NCBI GenBank assembly: GCA_008477525.1
Contig: SPDT01000005.1
Span: forward strand, 3,720,001 to 3,784,000
Length of the DNA: 64,000 bases
Direction of reading: 5' to 3'
DNA from: Hypomyces perniciosus
Lineage: Eukaryota; Ascomycota; Sordariomycetes; Hypocreales; Hypocreaceae
Shown: in pieces, positions 1-11,849 of the stretch
Numbering within the stretch: the stretch's first letter is position 1
Layout of the letters: every line of letters begins with the position of its first letter
Translations under genes and position numbers: made by a program
The notes under the pieces: model-generated
Told to the model about the DNA's origin: nothing
The model's database searches: none
What the model saw: the letters and a program-made list of their open reading frames with translations, nothing else

Positions 1-375
1 AGTTAAATTATAATTATTATTATAAGCTTTTAGAATAATATTAATATAAAGCTAGTTAAAAGAGTAATGAATAAGTTTTACTTTTTAATTAAAGTTTCCT
101 TGTATACTTTTCATTTTTATTTGAATATTTTCAAGTTAAATATAACTTAAGGAATTAAGTATCGACTAAAAGGCTAAGCTAAAGTATATTTTTTACTGTA
201 GAAATATAATCCTTTAGGCTTAGGGTTTTGCTATAGTTAAGGATTAGTTAATTTCCTATAAAATATAGACCTTTTTGTAGTATTATAATTAAGCTATAAG
301 CGATTTTATTAATTTTCTTTTAAGTAGGGTTAAGGGCTAAAGGTAATAGTGCAGTTATTATAGGAAGGTATAACC
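1..375 (-). mobile_element. Internal 5' region of a reversed G2 LTR element, RIP-degraded
   Basis: Sequence leftward of the reversed G2 LTR. Read on the minus strand it begins just after the LTR and matches, for about 25 bases, the sequence just downstream of the G2 LTR at 61993. It is therefore the leader and gag-proximal part of a G2 element whose body lies outside the window. It is TpA-rich and I see no open frame. The element sits inside the 3' region of a copia A copy. Confidence 0.55.
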
Positions 376-532
376 TATTATAGTATATAAAATAGTAGGT
401 TAAAGTAATATTTTTACCTTAAATAGAGTAAGAAGCTACAAGAATATAGTTTAAAGGTATAGGATTAAGTTATTATATAAGGATATATATAATACTAATA
501 AATTATTAGAGGGCAGGTTTAGTACTATAATA
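376..532 (-). repeat. G2 LTR (157 bp), reverse orientation
   Basis: On the minus strand this matches the G2 LTRs at 17021-17176 and 49706-49740/61867-61993 from end to end, allowing C-to-T and G-to-A changes. The best-preserved core reads actaaacctgccctct. The inferred termini are TGTTACGGCA and TGCCGTAACA, a perfect inverted repeat, here mutated to TATTATAGTA and TACTATAATA. The copia A-like sequence resumes at 533, so this is an insertion into an older copia copy. Confidence 0.7.
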
Positions 533-852
533 AGTGCTAATACTATAAGTTTTTTAAAAGTACTAGTAGTACTTACGGCCTTTTCAATAAATTATAGCTA
601 TATTAAATAACATTAGTAATTTCAATTATTCAATAAATACTTTATATAAATAACTTATAAGTAGGGTATAAGCTATTTTAATAATATTAATAATAGTAAT
701 AATAGTAAAAATAATTCCAAAGGAGGTAAATAGTAAACTTAGTAATATAGGTATAAAGGAGCTTTAAAGGGACTATTAAATACTAAAATACTAAGTATCT
801 TAAGGTTCTGTAATTAAAGAAAGGCTATAATATCTTTTTTAACTAAGGGGTA
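533..852 (+). mobile_element. 3' end of a second copia A copy (A')
   Basis: Collinear with 14470-14945, the last part of copia A before its 3' LTR. It includes the shared stretches around 590-735 and the polypurine tract aactaagggg at 841-850. It leads directly into the LTR at 853, so that LTR closes A' and opens copia A. This is an LTR-internal-LTR-internal-LTR arrangement, as left by unequal LTR recombination or tandem insertion. No open frame remains. Confidence 0.65.
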
Positions 853-1441
853 TATTATAATATATGAAGTACAAGGATAAAGTGCATATAGCGTCATTGG
901 TTAAATGCTTTATTATATAATCACAGGGGTTATATAATGCATATATAGCAGGGCCTTTAAGGCATACACTTTTATATAATTCAAGCTATAATCTTATACT
1001 TTGTCGGGGGTAACTGACATGCCTAACGCACCAGTATTTTTTCTTGTTAGCTTACCTGAGAAAGGTTGGCTGCTTATTTAAGCAGCTACTGGATTAGGAA
1101 AGCACAGGAGTATAAAGACATACAGATAGACCTAGTTTAATAAACAATAACCTTTTTCCCCCTTTAACATATAACCCTACCTGTAAGAACACAGTCGCTG
1201 AGGCGTATGAAGGTAACCGTTGGTTGCTTTTGGCTGCCGGCATTATGATTAAATGATCCGCAGTATCTTTTTAGCCCCTATATTACTCAATCGCCGCTTC
1301 GTGGTTCTGTCAGGAGCGCGGTTCCCGCGCTCGATACCAGTCGTTGTGTGTGGGTGTGTGTGTGTGTTGTGTGTGTGTTTTGGAGTGCCAATTCCCCCTC
1401 GACAAAATACTTTAATACAAGGTGCTTATAGCTGTATAACA
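853..1441 (+). repeat. Copia A 5' LTR, split by a G3 solo LTR
   Basis: 853-999 plus 1411-1441 give about 178 bp that align with the 3' LTR at 14946-15120 and with an unmutated reverse copy at 41694-41862. Removing 1000-1406 and one TSD copy rejoins cttatac and tttaatacaagg, the same continuous sequence found in both other copies. The LTR is preceded by aactaagggg and ends at ataaca next to the primer-binding site. Confidence 0.75.
1000..1406 (+). repeat. Solo LTR of the G3 family (407 bp), TSD atac
   Basis: This matches the G3 LTRs at 49741-50145 and 61458-61862 along its length but is much less mutated. Its termini are TTTGTCGGGGG and CCCCCTCGACAAA. The 4-bp sequence atac occurs directly before (996-999) and after (1407-1410), and excision restores the copia A LTR exactly. 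The length difference (407 against 405) can come from a TG microsatellite near 1348-1378. The short open stretch on the plus strand at 1253-1465 is LTR sequence, not a gene. Confidence 0.85.
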
Positions 1442-1456
1442 GTTAAAAGCCCAGAT
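1442..1456 (+). other. Copia A primer-binding site
   Basis: gttaaaagcccagat follows the 5' LTR immediately and corresponds to gttataagcccgggt at the same place in copia B. With RIP reversed, its complement resembles the anticodon stem-loop of initiator tRNA-Met (GGGCTCATAAC). This suggests priming by a half-tRNA, as known for Drosophila copia. The tRNA assignment is inference. Confidence 0.4.
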
Positions 1457-4400
1457 CGCTTCTAAAAGCATAAAAATATATCTGAAAACTCGCTTTTCAT
1501 TATTTTTAAGTACACTTTACTATTATTATAGACGCCGATAAAAATTCCTATAAACTGCCTACTATATTTAAACTGAAAATAAAAAAAGACTAGGTAAAAT
1601 AGATTAAAGTCTTTAAATATTATACTAACGGCTAAAAGATCTAGCACTAAATAAATCCTTATTGCCTTAATTATAAAAATAACTACTTCCCGCTCTTTAA
1701 GTAACCTATATAAAGCAATGCAATTAAAAAGTTTAGCCTTAAAATTATAAGCATTAAAAATACCGCTATAAACTGAATAATTACAGTACTTCACTAAGCA
1801 ATAATCTTAAAAGTATAGTAAACTTAATCCTGTATAAGAAATAAGCAGAAAAAGAACAGTATTATCTGTATATAAATATAAAAGACTATTCTATTAGGTA
1901 TTTATAACCTAATACTTATAGAAAAATAAGTGTTTACTGCTTAGTAAACAGTAAAAAAAGAAATAACCTATAATAACTATTATAACTATAACCTTAAATA
2001 ATACATTATTTTAAAGTACAATTAACCTTTAAGCAGATCACTTTAATAATAATAATATATATATAGCAATTATTATATACATACTCTTTAAAGCATTAAA
2101 GAGGACGTTAGCTTTAAATGCTTTAAGCATTAAAGAAAACGCTTAAAAGAATAATAAAGCAGTTTTCAAAAAGGCCTAAAACTTAAAAACCAACCTATAT
2201 AACTAGTATAATAAATAGTTTAAAGCTTATACACTAATAGCGAAATATAATATTATTAATATTTAAAGGAATAGTGCTATTTTTAATTTCCTTAAAGCTA
2301 TAAGTAGCTATTTTGCGCTTAACTAGGCTATTAATAAATATAATAAATTTACTAAAAAAATGGCTAAAGATATAAATAATATCTTATCTCTTATAAAATA
2401 TATTAATAACTTTTATATACTATATTTAATTATTTATATAGCAATGAAAAGCCTAATATATATATTACTTTAAAAGGCTGCTTGAATTAAGTAAGGGATT
2501 AATTTAAACAGTACCCCTATAACTATAAATATTAGTAAGTATCTAAATACTATTAGATAGTATTATATATATAGATTAAAGAGAAGAACCTATTATAGTA
2601 AAGATAATTAACAGTTAAAGAGGTTAAAAAGGTTTATAAGCGCATGAATAAAAATAAATAGGCAAGTCTATACTTAAAGCTAGGGAATAAAGTATAAAAA
2701 GGGAAAGGTAATTATCTAGGTAGCTTTGCTGCAGCTTTAATTAACCTAACTTTAATTAATTCCTTTAAACTAAATATAAGGATCTTGTTAATACTTAAAA
2801 GATAGGCTTATATACTCTCTATAAATATACTCTTTAATAACTGCAGCGCTATATATTTAATAAATAATAAAGATTTACTTAAACCTAGTACGTTTATATT
2901 AAGTGAATTAAATAATAGATTTAAGGCTTGTATAACCTCTTTTAAAGTACTTAAAAGGGGGATATATAAATTTAAAAAGCTTTTAAATAGTATAAAAAAT
3001 ATATAGACTAAAAATCTTATATTAAAAGATATTATTATTATAAAAGGTTTTTATATAAATATTGTATTAAAGGCAAAGCTATAAAAGGTTAATATATAAT
3101 ATTAAAAGTATAACTGCTCCCTGCACTTTAAAACGCCTAACTAAAATATTATTATAGTAAACCTTTAAAGGATATATAACTTAATCTTCCTATAATATAA
3201 CCCTTTATTTACTTATATCAATCTCCTAACTAATTACATTAATTTAATACTATACTATATTACTTTTATATTGAAATTACTTTTAATTTAAAAAAGTAAT
3301 ACGCTAAGCGCGTATATAGGCCTTTAAAAGATCCTCTACTTCTAAAAAACAATTTTAAATATCTGTAATACTTATAATTAAAATATGTTAACCTTAAAGT
3401 ATTAAAAAAGCTAATATATACTGTAAAGAATATATAAATTAATAATACTAAATAGATTAACTATAAAGTATATACTTTTATATATATAACTTAAATTATT
3501 TTACAATGCCTATTTAAATATAAATTTTGAAGATTATTTTGCTATATTTAATAGGATCTTTAAGCCTATAAAGAAAGGTATAATAGTGATAATTAATTGC
3601 TTATTTTAAAAGATAAATATAGTGGGTAAGTAAAAGCTTTACTATTAGTAAAAAAAAGGTTAAACTACAATAAATATACTATTTAATTTTAATAGTAAAG
3701 TTAAAAAGCAGTTTAAAGTATTTATTTACTATTATTGCTAAAATAATAATATTTGAATAATAGGGATATATAAAAAAACAGGCTATAAAAAGGAATTACG
3801 CGCTTAAAGGATTACTTTTAAGTATATACCTATTAATACTTATAAGCCTAATAGTAAAATTAAACGCGCGAATAAAGATATTACTATACAGTTAATTAAA
3901 ATTTTATATAAAGTAAACTTACTAGAGTAATTATAGCCTAAGAGTATAGTAGCTGCAGTATAGCTAATTAATATTAGCTGTTTATATATATAAAGAATAT
4001 ATTTACCTATAAATATATTAAAATAATAGTTCTTTAACTATACTTTTATCTTAATAAAAGAATATAATATAGACTTAAAATTTAATGAAAGTAGTATTTA
4101 TATATATAGCTGCTGCGTTTATATATTAAATTGAGACTGTAAAGTAAGGCGAGATAAAAGGAAGTTTAAAATAAAGCTTAAAGGAATTATAGAATATTTT
4201 ATAAGCTATTTTACTATTAATATATATCGGATATAGATCTCTTACTTTAAGAAAGTTATTATAATAAAGAATACTAAATTTAATAAGATTAGGTTTTATA
4301 ACCTTAAGCTTAATAGCGTTAAAGAGCTGCTAGTTATTAAGCTTTAAAAGCTATTTAATAATATTAAGCTTAAAGAAAAAAAGGAAGGATTTAATTTTAT

Positions 4401-6297
4401 ATCTTTACTATACCTATATAATGTCCTTTAAGTAAAGGAATTAATAAAGTGTTTAAATTTAAAGGTAAAAGTATTAAAGAGTATTAAAATAATATCTGAA
4501 AGCTTTATTAATATAACTAAACCTACTTTAACGCCTATTAGACTTTAAATACCCTATAAAACTATTAAAAAAGACTTAAAAAGTGCATTAAATAAAAGCC
4601 GGTAGTATACTTTTATAAGTCTTTTATTACTAGAAATAATATATAAAGAAGTAGAGGATTAACTAATATAGTAAATTAATAAAAATAATCCTTTATAACT
4701 AGAAAATAAGTTGAACTAGTAAAAATATAATACTTAAAATATAAAGGAATTATTAAATAAATTCGTTATTGTAGATAAATAAGTTATAGAGATAATTTTC
4801 TTAATAAATAAGGCTATATAAAGCAGTAAAGAAAGTCTATAATAGTATAAAAGTGCAAGACTATATAGAGATACTTTTATAAAAGCAGTTAACTATTATC
4901 TTTTTAAAAAAGAAAGAAAAAAAATAACTTAAAATAGCTAAAGTAGAATATATTTAATAATAGTAGGCCTTTTTAAAATAATAGAGATATACCTACTATA
5001 GGATTAGTAAAGTATATTAAACAATACCTAAAAAAGCTTTTAAACAGTCTTTATAGTACTTACTGCAGCCTATAATTAAAAATCTGCTTAAAGGCTTAGC
5101 GCAGCTTTATTAAAGCTAGCAGTATACTTAAAAGATTTAGTGAAACCGCTAAATAGTTAAAGAGAGCTTAAAAATTACCTATTAAAGGATTAATTATTTA
5201 AAGCCGCGTAAAGAGAGATTAATATACTATATCAATAAAACACTTAAAAAAGATTAAATAATTAATAGTGGGCTTAAAACCTTTACCTATTAAATAGGAA
5301 TTTATATATAAATTTAATAAAAAAGGGAAGTTAAAACGCTATAAAGTATGCCTTATAGTATAAAGTAACTTATAGGAACGCTTTATAATAGAAGGTATAT
5401 ATACTGTAACGCTTATAGCGCGCTCTTTTTATATAATAATAGCTTTAACAGTTAAATTCGATGTAAAGATAAAGCAGTTTAATATAAAGAATGCTTTTTT
5501 TAATGCGACTAAAAATAAGTAAGGGATGCCTATAATATATAAGCTACTAGATAGATTTAAGCAAAATAATGTATATATAGAGTTTAATAAAGCTTTATAT
5601 AGACTAAGGGACTCGCTATAACTTTAATACAATAAACTGCAATTAATGTTAAAGGAATAAAGATTAGAGGTATACTTAAAAGAGCTATACCTTTTCTTTA
5701 CGCCTAATAGGAAGATTTTTCTAGTCTTCTATATCAATAATATCTTAATTATATATTATAAAGACAATAAAGCATTAATAACTAAATTTATAACTAGCCT
5801 AAAAAGAAAATTTAAGTTAATTAAAGGTAAAGATATAAAATAGTTTTTAAGAATTAATATTATTTGAAATTGTAAACAGTATAAAATATATCTTTTATAT
5901 AAAAAGTATTTCGAAAAAATAATATAATACTTTAATTTAGCTAAAGGAAAGTAATTCCTAACTCTCTTTATCCTAATAATTAAGTATAAAAAATATTAGC
6001 CAAATAACAGTTAAAGAAATCAAAAGCTATTAAAACAAAAGGTTTATACTCTATACTGCAGTTATACTCTAGCCTAACATTATATTCGCAGTATTAACAC
6101 TCTTAAAGTTTTTAAATAACTTAAGTAAAGAGCACTATTAAACAGCTAATTAATTAATCTACTATCCATATATATTGCAGCACTTTGCATTATAGTATAA
6201 AAGGCGCAGTAAAAGAAAGGTCTGAACTATAGTAAATAACGCTTCTTTTACTAACAATAAAGAAACATAAAAGTCTTTATAAAGCTACTTTATAATG
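1457..6297 (+). pseudogene. Copia A gag-pol, 5' part, destroyed by RIP
   Basis: Gag, protease and integrase parts are too mutated to delimit. The reverse transcriptase is clear at about 5460-5930: AFFNATKNK near 5490, ALYRLRDSL near 5590, then the catalytic FYINNILI at 5727-5759, where both Asp of the YxDD box have become Asn (GAT to AAT). Frequent TAG and TAA stand where relatives have Gln or Trp. The RNase H region is cut at 6297 by copia B and resumes at 13430. A 110-codon minus-strand open stretch at 1462-1794 is judged chance in AT-rich leader sequence. Confidence 0.7.
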
Positions 6298-6561
6298 TGT
6301 TGGGTTGAGTAGGCCGGGGCCCTACTGCTTATTAGCGCTAGGGAGCTCTTATCTGCTATGTAAGCAGATACGAGCTGACACACACATCGCATAAGCGATG
6401 TGTCAGACTATGCAGGCGCTTACAGCGCCTGCATACAGCTTCTTCTTTATGTTAGCTATGTGTATATATAGTGAGGCCACTATGGCATATTCTCTTTTAT
6501 AGAATTAAGCTTCGTTTCCCATCTCTTTATACTCTATATAGCTGTGCCGCGCTCTGCTACA
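6298..6561 (+). repeat. Copia B 5' LTR (264 bp)
   Basis: Begins TGTTGGGTTGAG and ends CTCTGCTACA. It is less mutated than the 3' copy, in which the TG...CA ends have become TA...TA. It carries three consecutive hairpins: 6350-6357/6363-6370 (8-bp stem), 6382-6390/6395-6403 (9 bp) and 6409-6419/6425-6435 (11 bp). A tatatata tract at 6471-6477 could be a promoter element. Confidence 0.9.
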
Positions 6562-6576
6562 GTTATAAGCCCGGGT
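6562..6576 (+). other. Copia B primer-binding site
   Basis: gttataagcccgggt adjoins the 5' LTR with no spacer. It resembles the complement of the initiator tRNA-Met anticodon stem-loop after one RIP change (TGA to TAA). The same motif follows the copia A LTR (1442) and occurs in an isolated fragment at 38071. Confidence 0.45.
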
Positions 6577-6673
6577 AATAATTATTAGAGTTACTAGAAA
6601 CTTCTACTTCGATATTATATCTCTCTTTATACCTTTTACCTTTGCCTTTAAGCTGCTAAAGCTATCTTTTATA

Positions 6674-9600
6674 ATGGATAGTGTAAGGGATATTGCTTTT
6701 ATAAAGCTGGAATTAATAGTCTAGTGGATTAAGTGGATTACTATTTTAACCAACTATATAACTACTGCTAGGGTCTGGAATAGGATTAATCCTGATTTCC
6801 CTAATTAGCTAAATAACTATTTCCCTGCTATTAGGCCATTTACTTTAATAAAAGTAAAGGAGTATACAGTATAAGAGTTCAGTTTTAATGCCTTTACAGT
6901 AGATATTTTTATTTGCTATAATAGTATACTTTAAGAGTATTAGTTTAATATTACTTTAGATAAAGAGAAGAGGAAGGCAAGCGATGCGATCTTGAATTGG
7001 ATTTAGAAGATAGTTAACTCTGGCATTTATACTTTAATTTTAGTAGACTTTAAAGCTGCGGCCTTAGCCTTTACTACTACTAGAGCAGCCTATAATAATA
7101 ATAGGGATTTTAACATTAAGTTTACTATTTACTAAATTATTAAGAAGTTTAAAGACTAACTAGCTCCTCGCGAGGATATAATATATAAGGAAGTATACTT
7201 GTCCTATTAATGTATACTATATAAAGTAGAGTGTAGGAATATTAGGCTAAAAGTGTAGTATATTTATTAAGCGCGTGTTTATGCGAGTGCAGTAAAGTAT
7301 AAGCTTTTAAAGGTTATAGGAATAACTTCTTAAATAGCTTTCTTTAAAGCTATTAAAGTATACTTTACTTTAAGCTTTACTGCCTATTATTTATACTATA
7401 TAGATAGCCTGATTAAAAGCAGTAAAATAAATAAAAAATTTTCCTTTAATTAACTTAAATAGCTTTTCTTAAATACTTTAAAGAATACAGAGAATTATAT
7501 TTATAGCTTTTATATAATATTTAGTAACTGCTCTGATAATATATTAGGCAGTAGTAATATATATTTAAAGCCTCTTATTAGTAAAGAGTGCCTTTATAGA
7601 CTTAAAAGGTATACTTAGCTTTTAAATAATTATAGTAAAGTATATGCTGCATTTACTGGAAGGCTTAATAAAAAAGGGAAATATACTTTTACGCCTAAAT
7701 AGGCTACAGAGATTCGCGTGCGCCTATAAGAAAATAAATAGCAGGTTACCTGCAAGAAGCTTAGTAAAAGGGGTATTAACTTTACTGCCCTAGCATAAAG
7801 AGGAATAGCCTTAACTGTTATAGCTGCTTTAATCTCCCTAAACTTAATCGATAAAGAAGATGTAAGCTTTACAGTATACTCGATAAGCGTATTAATATAT
7901 ACTAATGTACAGGATACACTTTACCGCCTCTTTTAAAATACCCTCTTTAATATATATAATGCTATTTATTTAATAAATAGCAGGAATTACTTTATTCCCG
8001 GCTCCTTTATCCTAAATATAGAAAAGGATTATATTAAAGTAAAAGGAGCTAGTTATCCGATAATTAAAAGAGGTTATTATTTGCTAAAGGATGCTTTTTA
8101 TAATCTATATTAAAAGATAACGCGCTTTATTAAGCTTTTAGATATAGCTGTAGTTAAAGGATTTTATATTAATATTATATCTTTATTAAAGTTTCGGAAA
8201 GTAAGGATTTAGCTAATAAAGTGTAATAATATGCTTTGCACTAGTATAGCCAGTTTAAATACTATTATAGGGAAGGTAGAGTATAGGTATAATCTTTTAT
8301 TTCTTTAATATAAGCCTTTATCGCTTTATATTGCCCTTATCCTTAAATATACTATACTAAACAGTTTAATAGCTTTTTTTATTCTTTTTAATATAGACTA
8401 TAGTATTTATATAGTGTTAAGAAGTAGGAGAAGACTAATATATAATCCCCTAGTATTATAATATAACTCTAAATAGCTTTGGTATTTATAATTAGGATAT
8501 TTAGGCCTAGAAGCATTTAAAGCGCTTGTAAAGAATGCAAGGAATATATATTAAAGGAATTATATATATGGAATATAAGGCTTATACTTTTATATACGCG
8601 AAATAGGTTATCTTTTACAGACTGTCTAATAAACAAGCACTAAAACTGTTCTTTAAAGTGTATTAAGATCTTTAAGACTATCCTAGGGGCTATAATAGGG
8701 ATAATTGGCTTTTAGTGCTTAAAGAAAAATATACTGTATAGCTATATATACGCCCGTTATTAAATAAAGAATAGGAAACTATTTTTAATGCTTTATTTAA
8801 CTTTATAAGTATAGTAAAGATATAATATAATATCTTTATATGCTTTTTTAGGTAAAATAATAAAAAAGCTGTAATTGCAGTTAAGAGTTTATTATACTTC
8901 TAGATCTAGGCTAATATAAAGGGTATTATCTTAAAGCTTGCCTTTTCCTATATATATAAGCTGAATGGCGCTTTAGAATAGGCAGGACAGGAAGTTATAA
9001 ATGAGTTAATTAAAATGCTGGAAGCTGTAGGTCTCTTAACTGACTTGTAGCCTAAGAGTATAAGAGCTGCAGCGTATATTATTAATATAAGTCCTATATG
9101 CAGCCTTAATATAATATTACTTATCAATAAATTAAAGTAATGGTTCTACGACTTTATGCCCTTTCCGATAAGGGAGCCTTCCGCGGACCTATGGCTAGAT
9201 TAAAGCGGGCTTTATATATATAGCTGCTGCGCCTATATACTAAATAGAGACTGCGAGGCTGGCTGGAAAAAGAGAGAATTTAAAACTAAGCCTAGGGGGC
9301 TAATTGGATATTTTATTAGCTATACTGTAAATAATATATATTACATTTAGTTACCCCGCCTAGTAAAGGTAATTATTATAAAGAATATGCGGTTTAATAA
9401 GACTAGCTTTTTTAATAGTAATAAAGAGATTGCGGATAAGCTATCTGTGGCCGAGTTAAATAAGCTGTTTAATAAGGTTAAAAAAGAGAAGCCAGAATTT
9501 AAACTTTTCTTTATATATATTCCTGCAGTAAAAAATACCTTTATAGGTAATATAGAAAAAAAGAGTATACTTTTAAGGGTGGCAGAGATATAGAGTATTA

Positions 9601-11545
9601 AGGATAGTTTAATAAACGCTTTAAGTAAACTATTAATATATTTAAAAGGACCTTTTAGTCTTTAAATACTAAAGGCTACCTTAGAATAGTTAATCTTTAT
9701 AGATAATACTGGCGCGCTAATAGGAACCCTAGGCAATACTTTAGCGAGCGATTTACCCCTCTTTGCGGAGAGGGATATAATAGAAGAACAGCCTTGCATA
9801 ATAGGGGTATATAACCTAATAAAGGAGGATAGTCTACTAAGGCTGGAAGTAGATTAGTGTATAAGAGACTTGCCTATTTCTGTAAAAGAAGAGCAGACCT
9901 TTAAAGAAATGCTAGCTAGTAATCCCTTAAATAGTAAAGCAGTAGCTAATACTTATAAAAGCTTAAAACTTTAAAGGAAATAACCTGTAAAAAAGGCTAA
10001 TAAGTATTTCCTAGTATATAAGATTAAGATATATACCTTAAATACTGCTCTTAAAGATAATAAGCCTAGTATATATTTAACAATTACTAGGCTTTTTAGT
10101 TTAATGCTATATTAACTACTGCTTAATTAATAAAAGCTAATAAGTAATAAATTAAAGAGCGCGGAAATAGTATTTGCTGTTTTTAATATAGTAATAAACT
10201 ATAAATCTTCCTTTTAGAAGAGTATAGCTTTTAATAAGCTAACTATTTATTAAAAGGATTTAGCGAAACTGCTAAAAGACTGGAAAAAGCTTATAAAATA
10301 CCTATTTAAAGATAAGTTTAAGTAAACTGCATATAATAAAATTAACTCTTTATATGTAAAAGGGACCTAGCAAGAAATACTATATTTAAAGGCAATAATA
10401 AAGCTATTACTAGTATATTAGGTTTTTATTTATAAGTTTAACTAAAATAGAAATCTAAAATACTATAAAGCTTATTTTATAATTTACAGGGATTTATAAA
10501 AGCGCTTTACTATAGAGAGTATATATACAGCTATATTAGCAGTATATTTTTTCTATATACTTATTGCTTTTACAGTAAGATTTAACTTTAAGTTAAAGCA
10601 GTATAATATTAAAAATGCTTTTTTTAATGCTTTAAAGGATAAAAACTTAAAACCAGTTATATATAAGCTCCTTAAGGGTTTTAAATAGCCGAATATCTGT
10701 CTAAAGCTTACAAAAGCCTTATATAGCGTAAAGGACTTATTAAAGCTGTAGTTTAATAAACTATCTTTAACCTTAAAGCAATAAAGGTTAATCTTAAACT
10801 CTAAAAAGCCCTATCTCTTTTATAATAAAGCTTAGAAGATCTTTATTATATTCTATATAAATAATATCTTAATTGTATATTATTATAATAATAAAGCTTT
10901 TTATACTAAACTACTGAACGCTTTAAAAGCGAAATATAAGCTCTATAGTAAAGGAGACGTATAGTGGTTCTTAAAGATTAAAATTACCTGTAACTATATA
11001 AAGTATAGAATATACTTTTCCTATAAAACCTATTTTAAGAAATTTGCGAAACGATTTAGGCTTAATAAAGAAATATAGCTTCCTATAATTCTACTACCTA
11101 TTACAAAGCTTTAAAAGAGTATATCGCAAGCTTTAAAAGCAACTATTAAAATATATTAAAAGAAAGTGGGATTAGTACTCTATATAGCTATTATAATAAA
11201 GCCTAATATAGCTTACAGTGCCTTAGCTTTATTACAGTTTTTAACTAACCCTAGTAAGGAATACTTTAAAGCAGTTAACCAGCTAATCCGCTATCTATAT
11301 ATATAGTATTTTTTAGCTTTTTAATATAGAGGGTAAAGAGAAATATAGGTTTTAACTGCTTTAAGCGATACTTCCTTTACTAATAATATAAATACTTAAA
11401 GATTATCTTAAAGGTATTTTATTACACTTTTCTTAGGCTTTATCCTATAAAATATAACGCGCTAAAGCACTGTTAATATATCTATAACAGAAGCTAAGCT
11501 GCTTGCCTTTATTTAAATAGTAAAAGAGGCTATAGGTTTATATTA
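6674..11545 (+). pseudogene. Copia B gag-pol polyprotein, RIP-disrupted
   Basis: The frame can be followed from ATG 6674, which starts a Gag with the copia Gag hallmark WIKWITIL near residues 20-27. Order after that: protease-like region near 7940-8240; Gag-pre-integrase at 8475-8550 (LGYLGLEAFKALVKNARN); integrase core about 8600-9350; integrase C-terminal part with an uninterrupted 68-codon stretch at 9387-9593 (MRFNKTSFF, family VRFDE); reverse transcriptase about 10400-10920 with FYINNILIV at 10851-10877 (DD mutated to NN); RNase H about 11186-11545 with ITEAKLLA (family TTEAELLA). Many TAG stops replace Gln or Trp codons. No active product is expected. Confidence 0.8.
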
Positions 11546-11849
11546 CCTTTTTTAAAAGATAAAATTTAAGCCTAGCACTAATTAAAATATTAATTATAAT
11601 AATTAACCAACTATATATCTTATAATTAAAGAAAGTATATAAATTAGCACTCGCCTGCATTATATTAATATATAAAATATATAGATTTAGCAGGAATATT
11701 AGAAAAGATTATTTATAGTTTCCTATCTTTCTATTAACTTTATACCTATTAATAGGCTTATTAAAGCCTTATTACAGCAGCGCTTTAAGTGCTTTAAAGC
11801 ACTATTAAACTTAGCAGATATATAGTTATTAGAATAAAATATATAAAAA

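Noticed and set aside
1253..1465. 70-codon open stretch on the plus strand
   Set aside because: It lies in the little-mutated G3 solo LTR; the residues come from LTR sequence including a TG microsatellite.
1462..1794. 110-codon minus-strand open stretch
   Set aside because: It sits in the copia A leader, has AT-driven composition (Ile/Phe/Tyr/Lys-rich) and has no equivalent in copia B.
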